A DNA stretch of 64,000 nt. It comes from JBAXXL01 sp037127915. Its GTDB lineage: Bacteria; Bacteroidota; Ignavibacteria; Kapaibacteriales; UBA2268. The number at the start of each line of letters is the position of its first letter. Position 1 is the stretch's first letter. A program made the translations under genes and the position numbers. This document shows positions 28,344 to 37,698 of the stretch, one piece after another. The stretch covers positions 22,882 through 86,881 of the forward strand of contig JBAXXL010000015.1 in assembly GCA_037127915.1 (NCBI GenBank), given 5' to 3'. Below the pieces are notes generated by a model, which saw only the letters and a list, made by a program, of their open reading frames with translations, was not told where the DNA came from and did not search any database.

Positions 28344-29120
28344 ATGTGGAAAAAGTTAATTTTCATTTTGATAATAATGTGCGTTTTTCAAAGAGCGACC
28401 GCCGATAATTCATTAGTAGATATAAAAAATAAGCTATCGAATATTTATTATTCATTCGACGCAAGCGCCTATCGTAAATTGATTAACGAAATCGCGAACT
28501 TTAAACTCGCTCCAAACGAGGAATTCTATATAGAATATTATAATTCAATAGCATTGCTAAACTTAGGCAAAATCAACTATCAAACCGACAAAAGTAAAGC
28601 CAAATCTCTATTTTTAATAGCGGAAAAAGAGTGCGCCTCGGCAATAGCACTTTCGCAAAAAGCAAAATTATCTAAAAGCAGTCAGGCTGAACTTTATGCC
28701 ATTTATTGCGATATTTTATCGAAAAAAGCCAGTTTGGAAACGATTATGGCTATTAGCACAGGCCGCAAAGCGCACAAGGCAATTGAAAAAGCCGCCGCGC
28801 TGGATAAGCAAAACGCCGTGGTCAGGTTAATAGGAGCTATTCAGCTTATGCACATGCCGAAAGTATTCGGAGGTGATAAAGCCAAGAGTCGTGAATTGTT
28901 AAATTCAATTCTAAAATTGCAAAGTCACAGATCGGAAGATCCGCTATTTATTCCAATTGCCGAAAATGCTGAAATTTATGGATATTTAGCACAGTTGGAA
29001 ATTTTAGAAAGAAATATTCCTGCGGCAGAATCGTATATTAAAAAAGCCTTAGCCACGGAACCTAACTATGGTTACGTTACACAAGACTTAAGAAAACAAA
29101 TTAATTTATTAGAGAAGTAA
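28344..29120 (+). CDS. Exported TPR-like protein of unknown function
   Basis: 258 residues. Signal peptide 1-20 (ending RATA), then helical sequence with TPR-like repeats, most clearly near the C terminus (AEIYGYLAQLEILERNIPAA, then AESYIKKALATEPNYG). It diverges from the TonB receptor across 71 bp and ends one base before the DUF2461 gene, so it is co-transcribed with that gene. The role is unknown. The position suggests a periplasmic adaptor, but that is only inference. Confidence 0.7.
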   Translation: MWKKLIFILIIMCVFQRATADNSLVDIKNKLSNIYYSFDASAYRKLINEIANFKLAPNEEFYIEYYNSIALLNLGKINYQTDKSKAKSLFLIAEKECASAIALSQKAKLSKSSQAELYAIYCDILSKKASLETIMAISTGRKAHKAIEKAAALDKQNAVVRLIGAIQLMHMPKVFGGDKAKSRELLNSILKLQSHRSEDPLFIPIAENAEIYGYLAQLEILERNIPAAESYIKKALATEPNYGYVTQDLRKQINLLEK

Positions 29121-29121
29121 T

Positions 29122-29790
29122 ATGCAATACTTTAATCAGGATTTTCTGGAATTTTTCAAAGAATTAGCTGAAAATAACACTAAAGAATGGTTCGACACGA
29201 ACCGCAAAAGATATGAAAAAGAAGTGAAAGAACCCTTTACAAAGTTTGTGGAGGAAATGATATACCGAGTGCAAAAAATTGATAATGATGTATTTATCCG
29301 ACCGATGGATGCGATTTACCGCATAAACAAAGACATCCGCTTTTCGAAGGATAAATCCCCATACAAAATACAAATGTCGGCGAATATATCTAAGTTTGGA
29401 AAGAAAGATAAATCCTACCCTTGCTTCTATTTCCAATTTTCCCCAGACGATGTAATGGTTTACGGTGGTTCGTATATGGTGGAAAAAGAAACATTAGAAA
29501 GTATCCGCTACTATATAGCCGAGAATCACGAAGAATTTAAAAAAGTATATTCCGGCAAATATTTTGTCGAAAAGTACGGAACAATCCAAGGCGAAAAGAA
29601 CAAACGCATACCTGAAGATTTTATAGACATTGTAAAAACTGAACCATTAATCGCCAACAAGCAATTTTATTTTGGAGCCGCATTAAACCCTGAATTGGTC
29701 TTACAACCATTCCTTCCCGATGTATTGATGGAATACTATATGGCGGGCAGGGAAGTAAACGGATTCTTGAGACAAGCATACGGAAAATAA
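29122..29790 (+). CDS. DUF2461 (TIGR02453) family protein
   Basis: 222 residues, full family length. Typical signatures: FFKELAENNTKEWFDTNR near the N terminus, RINKDIRFSKDKSPYK (about 68-83) and YGGSYMVEKETL (about 114-125). Cytoplasmic, conserved in bacteria and fungi, function unknown. The ATG sits one base after the stop of the TPR-like gene. Confidence 0.9.
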   Translation: MQYFNQDFLEFFKELAENNTKEWFDTNRKRYEKEVKEPFTKFVEEMIYRVQKIDNDVFIRPMDAIYRINKDIRFSKDKSPYKIQMSANISKFGKKDKSYPCFYFQFSPDDVMVYGGSYMVEKETLESIRYYIAENHEEFKKVYSGKYFVEKYGTIQGEKNKRIPEDFIDIVKTEPLIANKQFYFGAALNPELVLQPFLPDVLMEYYMAGREVNGFLRQAYGK

Positions 29791-29837
29791 TTATTAATGG
29801 GAAGAAGAAGAGAATCAATTACGAATTACGGAAAGAT

Positions 29838-29863
29838 GGACACGGCACGCCGTGTCCCTACAG
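29838..29863. repeat. Palindrome GGACACGGC / GCCGTGTCC + CTACAG, family C
   Basis: Two 9-bp arms separated by AC and followed by CTACAG. The same layout with a different stem (GGACAGGTC / GACCTGTCC, AC loop, CTACAG) lies inside the coding region at 60819-60844. Located in the 187-bp gap before purE. Confidence 0.8.
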
Positions 29864-29977
29864 TTCAAAATTCAAAATTCAAAATTTCTGATTTATAATT
29901 TGAATTATATACTCGAATTACTTAATTTTGATGTAACATATTATTACGATTTCAAAATGTTATAAAGAGATAAATTT

Positions 29978-30496
29978 ATGCATAAAGGTAGAAAACCACT
30001 TGTTGGTATAATAATGGGAAGTGATTCGGATTTGCAAACTATGATGCAAGCCGCGGAGATTTGCCTCGAATTCGATATACCCTACGAAATGCGTGTCGTT
30101 TCGGCTCATCGCACGCCGGACGATATGGCGGAATACGGCAGAGAAGCACACAAACGCGGTATCAAAGTAATAATTGCGGGTGCTGGCGGAGCGGCTCATT
30201 TACCGGGTATGATTGCGGCGCATAGTCCCTTGCCTGTAATCGGTGTTCCTATTCAAAGCCGTACTCTAAGCGGTGTGGATTCGCTTTATTCCATCGTGCA
30301 AATGCCTCCCGGTGTGCCTGTTGCCACTGTTGCAATCGGCGCGGGGAAAAATGCCGGTATATTAGCTATGCAGATTTTGGGTGTTCATTTTCCGGAAATT
30401 CAAGAAAACATTGCCAAATATAAATTTATTATGGCAGAAGAATCCCGTTTGAAAAATGAACAAAACGAAGCTTTTACCGATTTATATACCGATTAA
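29978..30496 (+). CDS. purE: N5-carboxyaminoimidazole ribonucleotide mutase
   Basis: 172 residues, class I PurE size. It converts N5-CAIR to CAIR in purine synthesis. The GIIMGSDSDL phosphate loop (about 9-18), VSAHRTPD with its catalytic His (about 44-51), and GAGGAAHLPGM (about 74-84) are all present. No other purine genes adjoin it. The DNA glycosylase gene starts 2 bases downstream, so the two are co-transcribed. Confidence 0.97.
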   Translation: MHKGRKPLVGIIMGSDSDLQTMMQAAEICLEFDIPYEMRVVSAHRTPDDMAEYGREAHKRGIKVIIAGAGGAAHLPGMIAAHSPLPVIGVPIQSRTLSGVDSLYSIVQMPPGVPVATVAIGAGKNAGILAMQILGVHFPEIQENIAKYKFIMAEESRLKNEQNEAFTDLYTD

Positions 30497-30498
30497 TA

Positions 30499-31119
30499 AT
30501 GGATTTGACCGAAGATTTAAAAGCAAGCTATTTACTTTGGGCGGATAGAATACAATCGAAATTGCGGGAATTTACTGAAATTCCTCGCGAACTGTATTTC
30601 TATGAATTGTGCTTTTGTATTTGCACACCACAATCCAAAGCCGCAAGCGCAATGCTAGTGCAAAATCAATTAATGAAAATCGATTTTTTGAATAACGATA
30701 TAGACCCAATCGAAATATTATTGGCACCCTCCAATTACATCCGCTTTCATAATCAAAAAGCTATCAACTTGTGCCGAATAAAAGCCCAATGGAATACAAT
30801 ATCCGGTATTTTATACTCAGATTTATCAAACGTGGAAAAGCGAAATTGGTTAGCCAAAAATGTCCGCGGTATTGGATATAAGGAAAGTGCGCATTTTCTG
30901 AGAAATATCGGGTATCGCGATCTGGCAATTTTGGATAGGCATATTTTGAGGAATTTGGTTAGTTGCGGAGTATTCAACGAAATTCCGAAAATCAGCTCCG
31001 CCAATCAATATTTCGTCGTCGAGAAGAAATTTGCTGAATTTGCCGGAAAAATGAATATGACTATGGATGAATTGGATTTGCTTTTTTGGAGCAAGATGAC
31101 GGGATGTATAATCAAATAG
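30499..31119 (+). CDS. N-glycosylase/DNA lyase, archaeal Ogg2-like
   Basis: 206 residues. It removes 8-oxoguanine and can nick the abasic site. The helix-hairpin-helix segment RGIGYKESAHFLRNIG carries the expected catalytic Lys (K128), and AILDRHIL carries the catalytic Asp (D146). Length and residue spacing match the archaeal-type Ogg2 family (K129/D147 in the Methanocaldococcus enzyme, from memory). This type is common in archaea and scattered in bacteria. Co-transcribed with purE. Confidence 0.88.
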   Translation: MDLTEDLKASYLLWADRIQSKLREFTEIPRELYFYELCFCICTPQSKAASAMLVQNQLMKIDFLNNDIDPIEILLAPSNYIRFHNQKAINLCRIKAQWNTISGILYSDLSNVEKRNWLAKNVRGIGYKESAHFLRNIGYRDLAILDRHILRNLVSCGVFNEIPKISSANQYFVVEKKFAEFAGKMNMTMDELDLLFWSKMTGCIIK

Positions 31120-31234
31120 TTATAAGTTTTGAGTTATAAATTATAAATTGCAGACATCGGTTTCACAACTCGAAATTATCCGAATTTTATCAATCAAGGA
31201 TGATTGACCCATCGATAAATCAATAGTTTGGTGG

Positions 31235-31253
31235 GACAAGCATCCTTGCTTGT
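31235..31253. repeat. Palindrome GACAAGC / GCTTGTT
   Basis: GGGACAAGC and GCTTGT arms with a 6-nt spacer in the 149-bp gap between the glycosylase gene and glmM. It may act as a weak hairpin between the convergent units, but it lacks a T-run and looks like the other small dispersed palindromes. Confidence 0.45.
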
Positions 31254-31268
31254 TAGTGGAAAAATGAG

Positions 31269-32624
31269 CTAAATCATATTTCTTATTTCGGCAACCAATT
31301 TTTCGGCTTCTTCCAATGTTTCGGCTTCGGCAATAATTCGCAAAATTGGCTCGGTATTCGATGCGCGGAGCTGAACCCAGCTATTTTCAAAATCGATCCT
31401 TATTCCATCAATATCAGAGATTTTAGAACCTTTATACACTTCTTTTAATTTCTGAATGTTACTAAGCAAAGACCCCGCAAATGGCATTTTTGTCTTTAGC
31501 ATTGCATAATTTGGTACGGTGCGATTAATTTTCGAAAGCGTGGTTTCGTATTTTGCTAATAAAAGTAAAATCAGCGTTGTACCAATGACTGAATCTCTTC
31601 CGTAATGGAATGCGGGAAGAATCACTCCGCCCGAACCTTCACCACCGATTACCGCTTTTTTCTCTTTCATCAAGTTTACGACATTGATTTCGCCGACCGC
31701 TGAGCGGAAAAAATCAGCACCGAATTCATTAGCTACGTCTTCGACCGCTTTTGTGGTAGATAAATTTACACAGACTGTTTTTTCAAATTTGCCGGAAAAT
31801 ATGTCGAACATTGCCAAAACTGATTTTGTTGTGAGCGTAATGGTTCGTTCTTCACCAATCAAAGCGCCTGTTTCGTCCACCAGCACCAATCTATCGGCGT
31901 CGGGGTCCACAGCAATACCTAAATCTGCAGAACGCGCTGACACGGCTTTCTCGAGCTCTGTCAAGTTTTCGGGAATGGGTTCCGGAGTATGTGGAAAAAT
32001 TCCGCTTCGGTCGCAATAAAGGCGTACAACTTCACAGCCGAGAAATTCCAGTAATTCGGGAATAACTATAGATCCTGATGCATTCACAGCATCAACTACT
32101 ACCTTTAGTTTCATCGCCCGGACTTTGTCGAGCAAATCTTGAGGGAAGAGCTTTTGAACTAATTCTAAATGAAGCGTAGGTTTTTCGATATTGTGAATTA
32201 GGTTTTCTGTGCTGATGCTTGGATTAGTTATACTCGCATCATCTAAATGCGACCATAATTCTTCGTTCTCAGTTTTGTTGAAAAACACACCAAAGTGATT
32301 GATAAACTTCAAACCGTTCCACTCTGACGGATTGTGCGAAGCGGTAATTGCAATCCCACCGGCGGCTTTCAAATGTTCTACATAAAGTTGAACAAAGGGT
32401 GTAGGAACAACGCCAAGGCTTATAACCTCATACCCGTTTGCACTTAACACAGAAGTAACTACTTCCTCAATCCATTTTCCAGAAGGGCGCCCATCGTTTC
32501 CTAATACAACGGTACCTGAAGGTATAACTTTCGAAAAAGCAGTGGCATATTTGGTTACTAATTCTGTGTCGAGCGAATCGCATAAAGTTGCTCTTAAACC
32601 TGAGATTGAACTAATTATCGGCAT
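31269..32624 (-). CDS. glmM: Phosphoglucosamine mutase / phosphohexomutase
   Basis: 451 residues. It interconverts hexosamine or hexose 6- and 1-phosphates, most likely glucosamine, for cell-wall precursors. Phosphoserine S96 lies in ITASHNPSEWNG. The metal loop is DPDADRLVLVD (about 240-250), the sugar loop GEGSGGVILP (about 325), and the phosphate-binding loop RASNTEPILR (about 425). Resolution between GlmM and a phosphomannomutase/phosphoglucomutase is inferential. It starts 9 bases after the dnaB stop, so the two form an operon. Confidence 0.85.
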   Translation of the reverse strand: MPIISSISGLRATLCDSLDTELVTKYATAFSKVIPSGTVVLGNDGRPSGKWIEEVVTSVLSANGYEVISLGVVPTPFVQLYVEHLKAAGGIAITASHNPSEWNGLKFINHFGVFFNKTENEELWSHLDDASITNPSISTENLIHNIEKPTLHLELVQKLFPQDLLDKVRAMKLKVVVDAVNASGSIVIPELLEFLGCEVVRLYCDRSGIFPHTPEPIPENLTELEKAVSARSADLGIAVDPDADRLVLVDETGALIGEERTITLTTKSVLAMFDIFSGKFEKTVCVNLSTTKAVEDVANEFGADFFRSAVGEINVVNLMKEKKAVIGGEGSGGVILPAFHYGRDSVIGTTLILLLLAKYETTLSKINRTVPNYAMLKTKMPFAGSLLSNIQKLKEVYKGSKISDIDGIRIDFENSWVQLRASNTEPILRIIAEAETLEEAEKLVAEIRNMI

Positions 32625-32633
32625 ATTTCCTCA

Positions 32634-34076
32634 TTAAAAACTTGGATCATCATTGTAATCATCTAAATCATTTTGTGAATTGTTCCTGATGTTAGCGGCG
32701 ACTTCCGGTGGAACATCAGTATGAACTAAATTTTCGAAACGGGCATATTCTTTAATAAATGCGGCTTCGACAGTTCCGGTTGGACCATTTCTTTGCTTGC
32801 CGATTATAATTTCAGCTTTATTATCGCCGCCCTCGCCCATTTCACCGTGTTTGTAATAGTCGTTTCTATGAATAAACATAACCACGTCGGCATCTTGCTC
32901 TATAGAACCGGATTCACGTAAATCCGAAAGCAGTGGTCTTTTTTCTGTTCTCGATTCAACACCACGGTTTAACTGAGCTAAGGCAATCACAGGGATTTCC
33001 AACTCCTTAGCCAATTGCTTTAGCTGTTGGGAAATCAATGATATTTCGCGTTGTCTGCTTTCGGCTTTCGGTGCTGTAACAAACTGCAGGTAATCAACAA
33101 AAACGGCTTGAATATTGTGCTCGGCTTTCAACCGGCGAGCTTTAGCGCGAATCTCAAGAACGGATAAAATGGAACTATCGTCAATATAAAATTTGGAATT
33201 CGAAAGTCTATTCATCGCTTCAACCATTTTGCGTTCTTCGCTGTGATTAATGAATCCGCTACGGACTTTGCTCAATTCGACTCGTGCTTCAGCGGCTAAT
33301 AAACGCTGAGCTAACTGCGACGAGGACATTTCGAGCGAGAAAAAAGCGATAGGTTTATCATATTCCACAGCCATGTTACGAGCGATTGACAGTGCAAGTG
33401 CAGTTTTACCCATCGAAGGACGAGCCGCCATAATAATCAAATCGGAATTCTGGAATCCCGCTGTCATTCTATCGAGCTGGAATATTCCGGTGTTCAACCC
33501 AGTGACACCCGTACCGCCGGTTTCGCGTAGGTGAGCAAGATTTTCGAATACTTTTTTGGATTCCTTACTCAAAGTCGTCACACGTTTAGATATTCGCTTT
33601 TCCGCTATATCGAAAATTTCAGATTCGGCTTTATCTATTTGCTCAAATATATCGTTAGTCTCGTCGAAGCAGTTCGTTATTATCGAATTTGCTGTTTTGA
33701 TTAAACTACGTTTCAGGAATTTTTCCAAAATTAACCGCGCGTGGTGTTCCACGTTTGCCGCTGTGGATATATCCTGATTAATATCCAGCAAATAGGCGCG
33801 TCCGCCAATAGTTTCTAATTCGCCTGTTTTGATTAATTCGTCCGAAAGGGTTAAAACATCCACCGGAATGCGGCGTTCGAACATCGATACTATAACTTCG
33901 AATATTTTTTTATTTGCCAGATTGTAAAAGCATTCAGGCGTTAGTGCCTCAATCACCTGCGGCACCGCCTCTTGATCTATAAACATAGCACCCAATACCG
34001 CTCTTTCAGCTTCGGCTGAGTAAGGCGGCAGTTTAGTTGCAGGTATAGATGAATCGTATTTAGTATTCATTGTCAT
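32634..34076 (-). CDS. dnaB: Replicative DNA helicase DnaB
   Basis: About 480 residues. It unwinds the replication fork as a hexamer. The N-terminal domain opens PPYSAEAERAVLGAMF. The RecA-like domain has ARPSMGKTALAL (Walker A), SLEMSSSQLAQRLL, VFVDYLQ (Walker B) and REISLISQQLKQLAKE. No intein is present. I start at the ATG at 34076. The frame runs 24 codons further to 34148, but that extension lacks family similarity and begins inside repeat-rich sequence. Operon with glmM. Confidence 0.95.
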   Translation of the reverse strand: MTMNTKYDSSIPATKLPPYSAEAERAVLGAMFIDQEAVPQVIEALTPECFYNLANKKIFEVIVSMFERRIPVDVLTLSDELIKTGELETIGGRAYLLDINQDISTAANVEHHARLILEKFLKRSLIKTANSIITNCFDETNDIFEQIDKAESEIFDIAEKRISKRVTTLSKESKKVFENLAHLRETGGTGVTGLNTGIFQLDRMTAGFQNSDLIIMAARPSMGKTALALSIARNMAVEYDKPIAFFSLEMSSSQLAQRLLAAEARVELSKVRSGFINHSEERKMVEAMNRLSNSKFYIDDSSILSVLEIRAKARRLKAEHNIQAVFVDYLQFVTAPKAESRQREISLISQQLKQLAKELEIPVIALAQLNRGVESRTEKRPLLSDLRESGSIEQDADVVMFIHRNDYYKHGEMGEGGDNKAEIIIGKQRNGPTGTVEAAFIKEYARFENLVHTDVPPEVAANIRNNSQNDLDDYNDDPSF

Positions 34077-34350
34077 AATTATTCTTTTGGTATTTTTAGA
34101 ATGCAAAAATGTAAATTTTTCGGGTATAATATTCAGAATTTTATCCACAAATTTGTAACAGAGGGAGCGGAGAGTCGAGTTATGAGTTATAAGTTCAAAG
34201 AGAAGAAAAAGTGCCTATGGCGCGGATTAGAATATTCTAAATTAAACGAAATGTCGTTAATAGCCAAAGGCGCGATGCATTTATTATACAATGCTTCGAA
34301 TAATGCATCCTACAATCTTTTAATCCTTTAATCCTAATTCAAAAATATTC

Positions 34351-34423
34351 TATTTCGTCCCGATGGGACTTTTTAAAACAAACATTTGCCTTTTCTACCG
34401 ATATTCCTTGCCTACGGCACTTA
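34351..34423. repeat. Intergenic repeat family A, partial copy
   Basis: TATTTCGTCCCGATGGGACT, then TTTCTACCGATATTCC and TGCCTACGGCACTT. It corresponds to the right half of the copy at 36811-36966. The 554-bp gap also holds a phrase at 34232-34275 shared with 37699-37745 (TTCTAAATTAAACxAAAT then TAATAGCCAAA). Confidence 0.7.
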
Positions 34424-34440
34424 TACGCATTTTTTCATCC

Positions 34441-34474
34441 AATTAACAATTTACAATTAACCATTGACAATTAC
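34441..34474. repeat. Phrase repeat, family G
   Basis: ATTAACAATTTACAATTAACC followed by ATTGACAATTAC. Near-identical to 26329-26362. AT-rich and non-coding. Confidence 0.55.
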
Positions 34475-34586
34475 TTCCAAATCCCCCTTTCTTCAACAAA
34501 ACATAATAAATTTTTCGTAAAATCATAGTTTTTTTTCTCAATATTTTTTTATTTCATAGAATTTGAATAATTTAAAATTCTTTTTA

Positions 34587-34615
34587 TTGACAAAATCGAA
34601 AAAATAATATTATAA
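34587..34615 (+). promoter_or_regulatory. Sigma-70-like promoter of the EF-G-like gene
   Basis: TTGACA (34587-34592), a 17-base spacer and TTATAA (34610-34615). Transcription would start just before the strong ribosome-binding site AGGAG (34621-34625), which lies 5 bases ahead of the ATG at 34631. Both elements are stronger than at most genes here. Confidence 0.6.
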
Positions 34616-34630
34616 ATCGTAGGAGATTAT

Positions 34631-36742
34631 ATGAAAGTGTATGATGCACAAAATATCAGAAATATTGTACTTGCGGGTCACGCGGGTTCCGGTAAAACAA
34701 CTTTTGCAGAGTCTTTTCTTTTCAATACAGGATTAATTAATAGACGCGGCGCTGTAGAAGACCATAATACAACTTCTGATTATCACGAATTAGAACACGA
34801 AAGAACTAATTCCATATTCAGTGCAATTTTGACAGCTGAATATAAAGATATAAAAATAAATTTGATAGATACCCCGGGATTTGACGATTTCATCGGCGAG
34901 ATGATAGCTCCTATGTATATATCAGAAGTTGGCTTAATACTAATAAACGCCCAAAACGGTGTTGAAGTAGGTGCGGAACACGCTTTCGGATATGGCAAAA
35001 AATTTGGTAAATCAATTGGATTTATCGTAAATAAATTAGATGTAGAACAAGCTAATTTCGACAACGCTGTTGAAGATATTAAATCAACATTCCCAGGCGG
35101 AGCAACAGTATTTCAATTTCCAGTAAACCAAGGAATGGGATTCGACACAATAGTTGATATATTATCAATGAAAGCATATACTTATAATGACGGGACAGCA
35201 GTTGAATCCGAGATTCCTGCCGCTTTAGTTGACAAAGCCGCAGATCTAAGAAGTAATCTGGTTGAATCAGTTGCCGAAAGCGATGAAGATTTGATGAATA
35301 CATACTTCGAAGAAGGCGATTTGACATTGGAACAACTAACAATCGGTTTGAAAAAAGCTTTTGCGGAAGGGAATATATTCCCAATTTTCTGCGCTTGCGG
35401 TAAAACCAACGTTGGTATGAGCGGCATTTTAGATTTTATTAAAAATGTATGCCCTGCTCCAAATGAAGTTGCGTTGAAAGAAGGCGAACCAAAAGTTGCA
35501 TCGACCGAAAAAACTTCGATGTTCTGCTTTAAATCCTATAGTGATCCACGCTTAGGCGAAATGACATATTTCAAAATAAATTCCGGCACCGTAAGCTCCG
35601 GTCGTGATATGTTAAATGAAAAAAATCACTCATCCGAAAGAATTGGTCAGTTATTTACAATTTTAGGTAAAAACAGAAACGATGTTCCTGAATTAAGAGC
35701 CGGCGATATAGGCGCTACAGTAAAAATGAAAACCGTCCGCATAAACGATACATTGCATGATAAAGGATTTGATATTAAAATTGAACCTATCGTGTTCCCT
35801 AATTACAAAATGCGTACAGCCGTTGTTCCTAAGATTAAAGGTGAAGAAGAAAAAGTTGGCGTAGCATTACACGCATTGCACAACGAAGACCCTACGTTGG
35901 TTGTTGTGCATTCACAAGAATTGCACCAAACGATTCTGTACGCTCAAGGTGAATTGCACTTAGCGGCCGCAAAATGGCGTTTGGAAAACCGCTATAAAGT
36001 TGAAGCCGATTTCATACAAGCAAAAGTTCCTTACCGTGAAACAATTACCACTTCCGTAAGAGGTAGCTACCGCCACAAAAAACAATCCGGCGGTGCAGGT
36101 CAATTCGCTGAAGTACACATGATGATTGAACCATTTTACGAGGGAATGCCGGATCCGGCAGAAATGCAAGTCCGTGGACGCGACGAATATCCGTTGGCAT
36201 GGGGCGGAAAACTTGTATTCTTGAACTGTATCGTTGGCGGTGTAATTGAAGCACGCTTCTTACCTGCTATTATGAAAGGCGTTATGGAAAAAATGGAAAA
36301 TGGACCGCTTACCGGTTCTTATGTTCGCGACATCCGTATTGCTGTTTACGATGGTAAAATGCACGCCGTTGACTCAAACGAAGCCGCATTTAAAATGGCC
36401 GGCGCTATGGCGTTCAAAGAACAATTCATTAAAGCCAATCCGCAAATTTTGGAACCTATCTATGATGTAGAAATCAGAGTTCCTGATGATTACGTTGGTG
36501 ATATTATGAGCGATTTACCTACACGCCGCAGTATGATTTTAGGTATTGACGCCGAAGGTAAAACTCAAAAAATCAAAACCAAAATGCCATTGGCAGAATT
36601 GGATAGATACGCAACAGGTTTACGCTCGATGACTCAAGCAAGAGCTACTTTTGAAGCTACTTTTGCTGAGTACCAAGCAGTACCGATGAACGTACAACAA
36701 GAATTGATGGAAGCGTACAAAAAATCGCACGACGAAGACTAA
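34631..36742 (+). CDS. fusA: Elongation factor G-like translational GTPase
   Basis: 703 residues with the full EF-G layout: G domain (1-280), domain II, domain III (about 400-475), domain IV and a C-terminal domain V. P loop GHAGSGKT (16-23) and G4 NKLD near 135. The G3 motif reads DTPGFDDF, with Phe84 in place of the His that activates water in canonical EF-G. Divergent EF-G-like (EF-G2/FusA2-type) proteins often carry an aromatic residue here. No str-operon ribosomal genes adjoin, which also fits a second, specialised copy. Strong promoter, ribosome-binding site and terminator suggest high expression. Confidence 0.9.
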   Translation: MKVYDAQNIRNIVLAGHAGSGKTTFAESFLFNTGLINRRGAVEDHNTTSDYHELEHERTNSIFSAILTAEYKDIKINLIDTPGFDDFIGEMIAPMYISEVGLILINAQNGVEVGAEHAFGYGKKFGKSIGFIVNKLDVEQANFDNAVEDIKSTFPGGATVFQFPVNQGMGFDTIVDILSMKAYTYNDGTAVESEIPAALVDKAADLRSNLVESVAESDEDLMNTYFEEGDLTLEQLTIGLKKAFAEGNIFPIFCACGKTNVGMSGILDFIKNVCPAPNEVALKEGEPKVASTEKTSMFCFKSYSDPRLGEMTYFKINSGTVSSGRDMLNEKNHSSERIGQLFTILGKNRNDVPELRAGDIGATVKMKTVRINDTLHDKGFDIKIEPIVFPNYKMRTAVVPKIKGEEEKVGVALHALHNEDPTLVVVHSQELHQTILYAQGELHLAAAKWRLENRYKVEADFIQAKVPYRETITTSVRGSYRHKKQSGGAGQFAEVHMMIEPFYEGMPDPAEMQVRGRDEYPLAWGGKLVFLNCIVGGVIEARFLPAIMKGVMEKMENGPLTGSYVRDIRIAVYDGKMHAVDSNEAAFKMAGAMAFKEQFIKANPQILEPIYDVEIRVPDDYVGDIMSDLPTRRSMILGIDAEGKTQKIKTKMPLAELDRYATGLRSMTQARATFEATFAEYQAVPMNVQQELMEAYKKSHDED

Positions 36743-36764
36743 TACTTCAAACTACTATTATATT

Positions 36765-36803
36765 AAAATGTCCGATACCTTTGGTGGTACCGGACATTTT
36801 TTT
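36765..36803 (+). terminator. Rho-independent terminator after the EF-G-like gene
   Basis: A 10-bp stem AAAATGTCCG / CGGACATTTT with an inner TACC / GGTA extension, ending in a run of seven T. It lies 22 bases after the stop codon. Confidence 0.9.
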
Positions 36804-36810
36804 GGGTTTT

Positions 36811-36966
36811 CATCCCGTAGGGATGCAATATTGGTAGAAAATCGGATAAGAAGCGTACTCGAAGTGCCTTTAGGTACGACATACAATTATATTTCGTCCC
36901 GATGGGACTTCCAAAAACAAGAATTTCCCTTTTCTACCGATATTTCGTGCCTAACGACACTTTTGC
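36811..36966. repeat. Intergenic repeat family A, full copy
   Basis: CATCCCGTAGGGATGCAATA, TGGTAGAAAATCGG, GAAGTGCCTTTAGGTACGAC, CGTCCCGATGGGACTT and TTTCTACCGATATTTCGTGC in order. A second copy in the same orientation is at 37754-37850, on the other side of the 184-residue gene. Confidence 0.85.
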
Positions 36967-37014
36967 CTTTTCCTGACCCCGCCACTTTTGTATGGTGGGT
37001 GATGAGAAAGAATA

Positions 37015-37569
37015 TTATACCCTGTGTTTAATTTTATAATCAAGACCACTAATCACTTCTTCAAGCTTATCATTATATTCAAGCAACTTAGGCTTATTGT
37101 TTTTATATCTTTTACGAATTATTTTTTTGAGTTCCTTTAAAAAAAATAATTTATCTTCATCATAAAAGTATCCTTCTTTGTAATAATTTAAATTATTACA
37201 ATATAAGATTTTATAAGTACCACAAAATAACCAACCTTTTTTTTCGATTACATCTTGTGTGACTATTCTTTTTTCTAATTTTTCAATTAGTTTAAGAAGA
37301 TGTTTTTTTTCGATTACTATATTGTAAACTGTTTGTTTAGTGAGCTTACTATAGGTTCCCTTTGGTCGCTTGATTTCTCGTTGGATTTCATTTGGTACAT
37401 CCGAAATATCTAAATAATTAGTGTCAACAGAGTTTTCATTATTATACAAGAATATATCAGGGATATATTTATCTTGATCGCCTGCCGGTTGTATTCTCAG
37501 ATAAGGGTCCCCTGTACAATTGCCGTATACTGATAATGATATTAGTATCAAACAAATAAAATTAATCAT
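37015..37569 (-). CDS. Unknown secreted or periplasmic protein
   Basis: 184 residues with a short hydrophobic leader (1-15) ending near a Cys, so either a signal peptide or a short lipoprotein leader. The rest is charged, with a Lys-rich helical C terminus (LKKIIRKRYKNNKPKLLEYN). I recognise no domain. The ribosome-binding site is strong (GGAGG, 6 bases before the ATG). The gene lies between two direct copies of the family A repeat (36811 and 37754), like cargo, though no mobility gene is present. Confidence 0.65.
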   Translation of the reverse strand: MINFICLILISLSVYGNCTGDPYLRIQPAGDQDKYIPDIFLYNNENSVDTNYLDISDVPNEIQREIKRPKGTYSKLTKQTVYNIVIEKKHLLKLIEKLEKRIVTQDVIEKKGWLFCGTYKILYCNNLNYYKEGYFYDEDKLFFLKELKKIIRKRYKNNKPKLLEYNDKLEEVISGLDYKIKHRV

Positions 37570-37698
37570 AATTTACCTCCTGAAATATGATAAATGTACT
37601 GCCGTCAAATGTTGCATCTGATGGCATTACGGTATTGGTTCTATTTCTCTCGTTTTTCATTCATCACCCGCAAAATTACAACATGCAAAAGAAATCCA

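Noticed and set aside
34077..34148. N-terminal extension of DnaB from the earlier ATG at 34148.
   Set aside because: The 24 extra residues have no family similarity; the ATG at 34076 gives the normal DnaB N terminus.
36768..37031. An 87-residue plus-strand frame after the EF-G-like gene.
   Set aside because: It starts inside the terminator hairpin and spans a family A repeat, so it is a frame through repetitive DNA.
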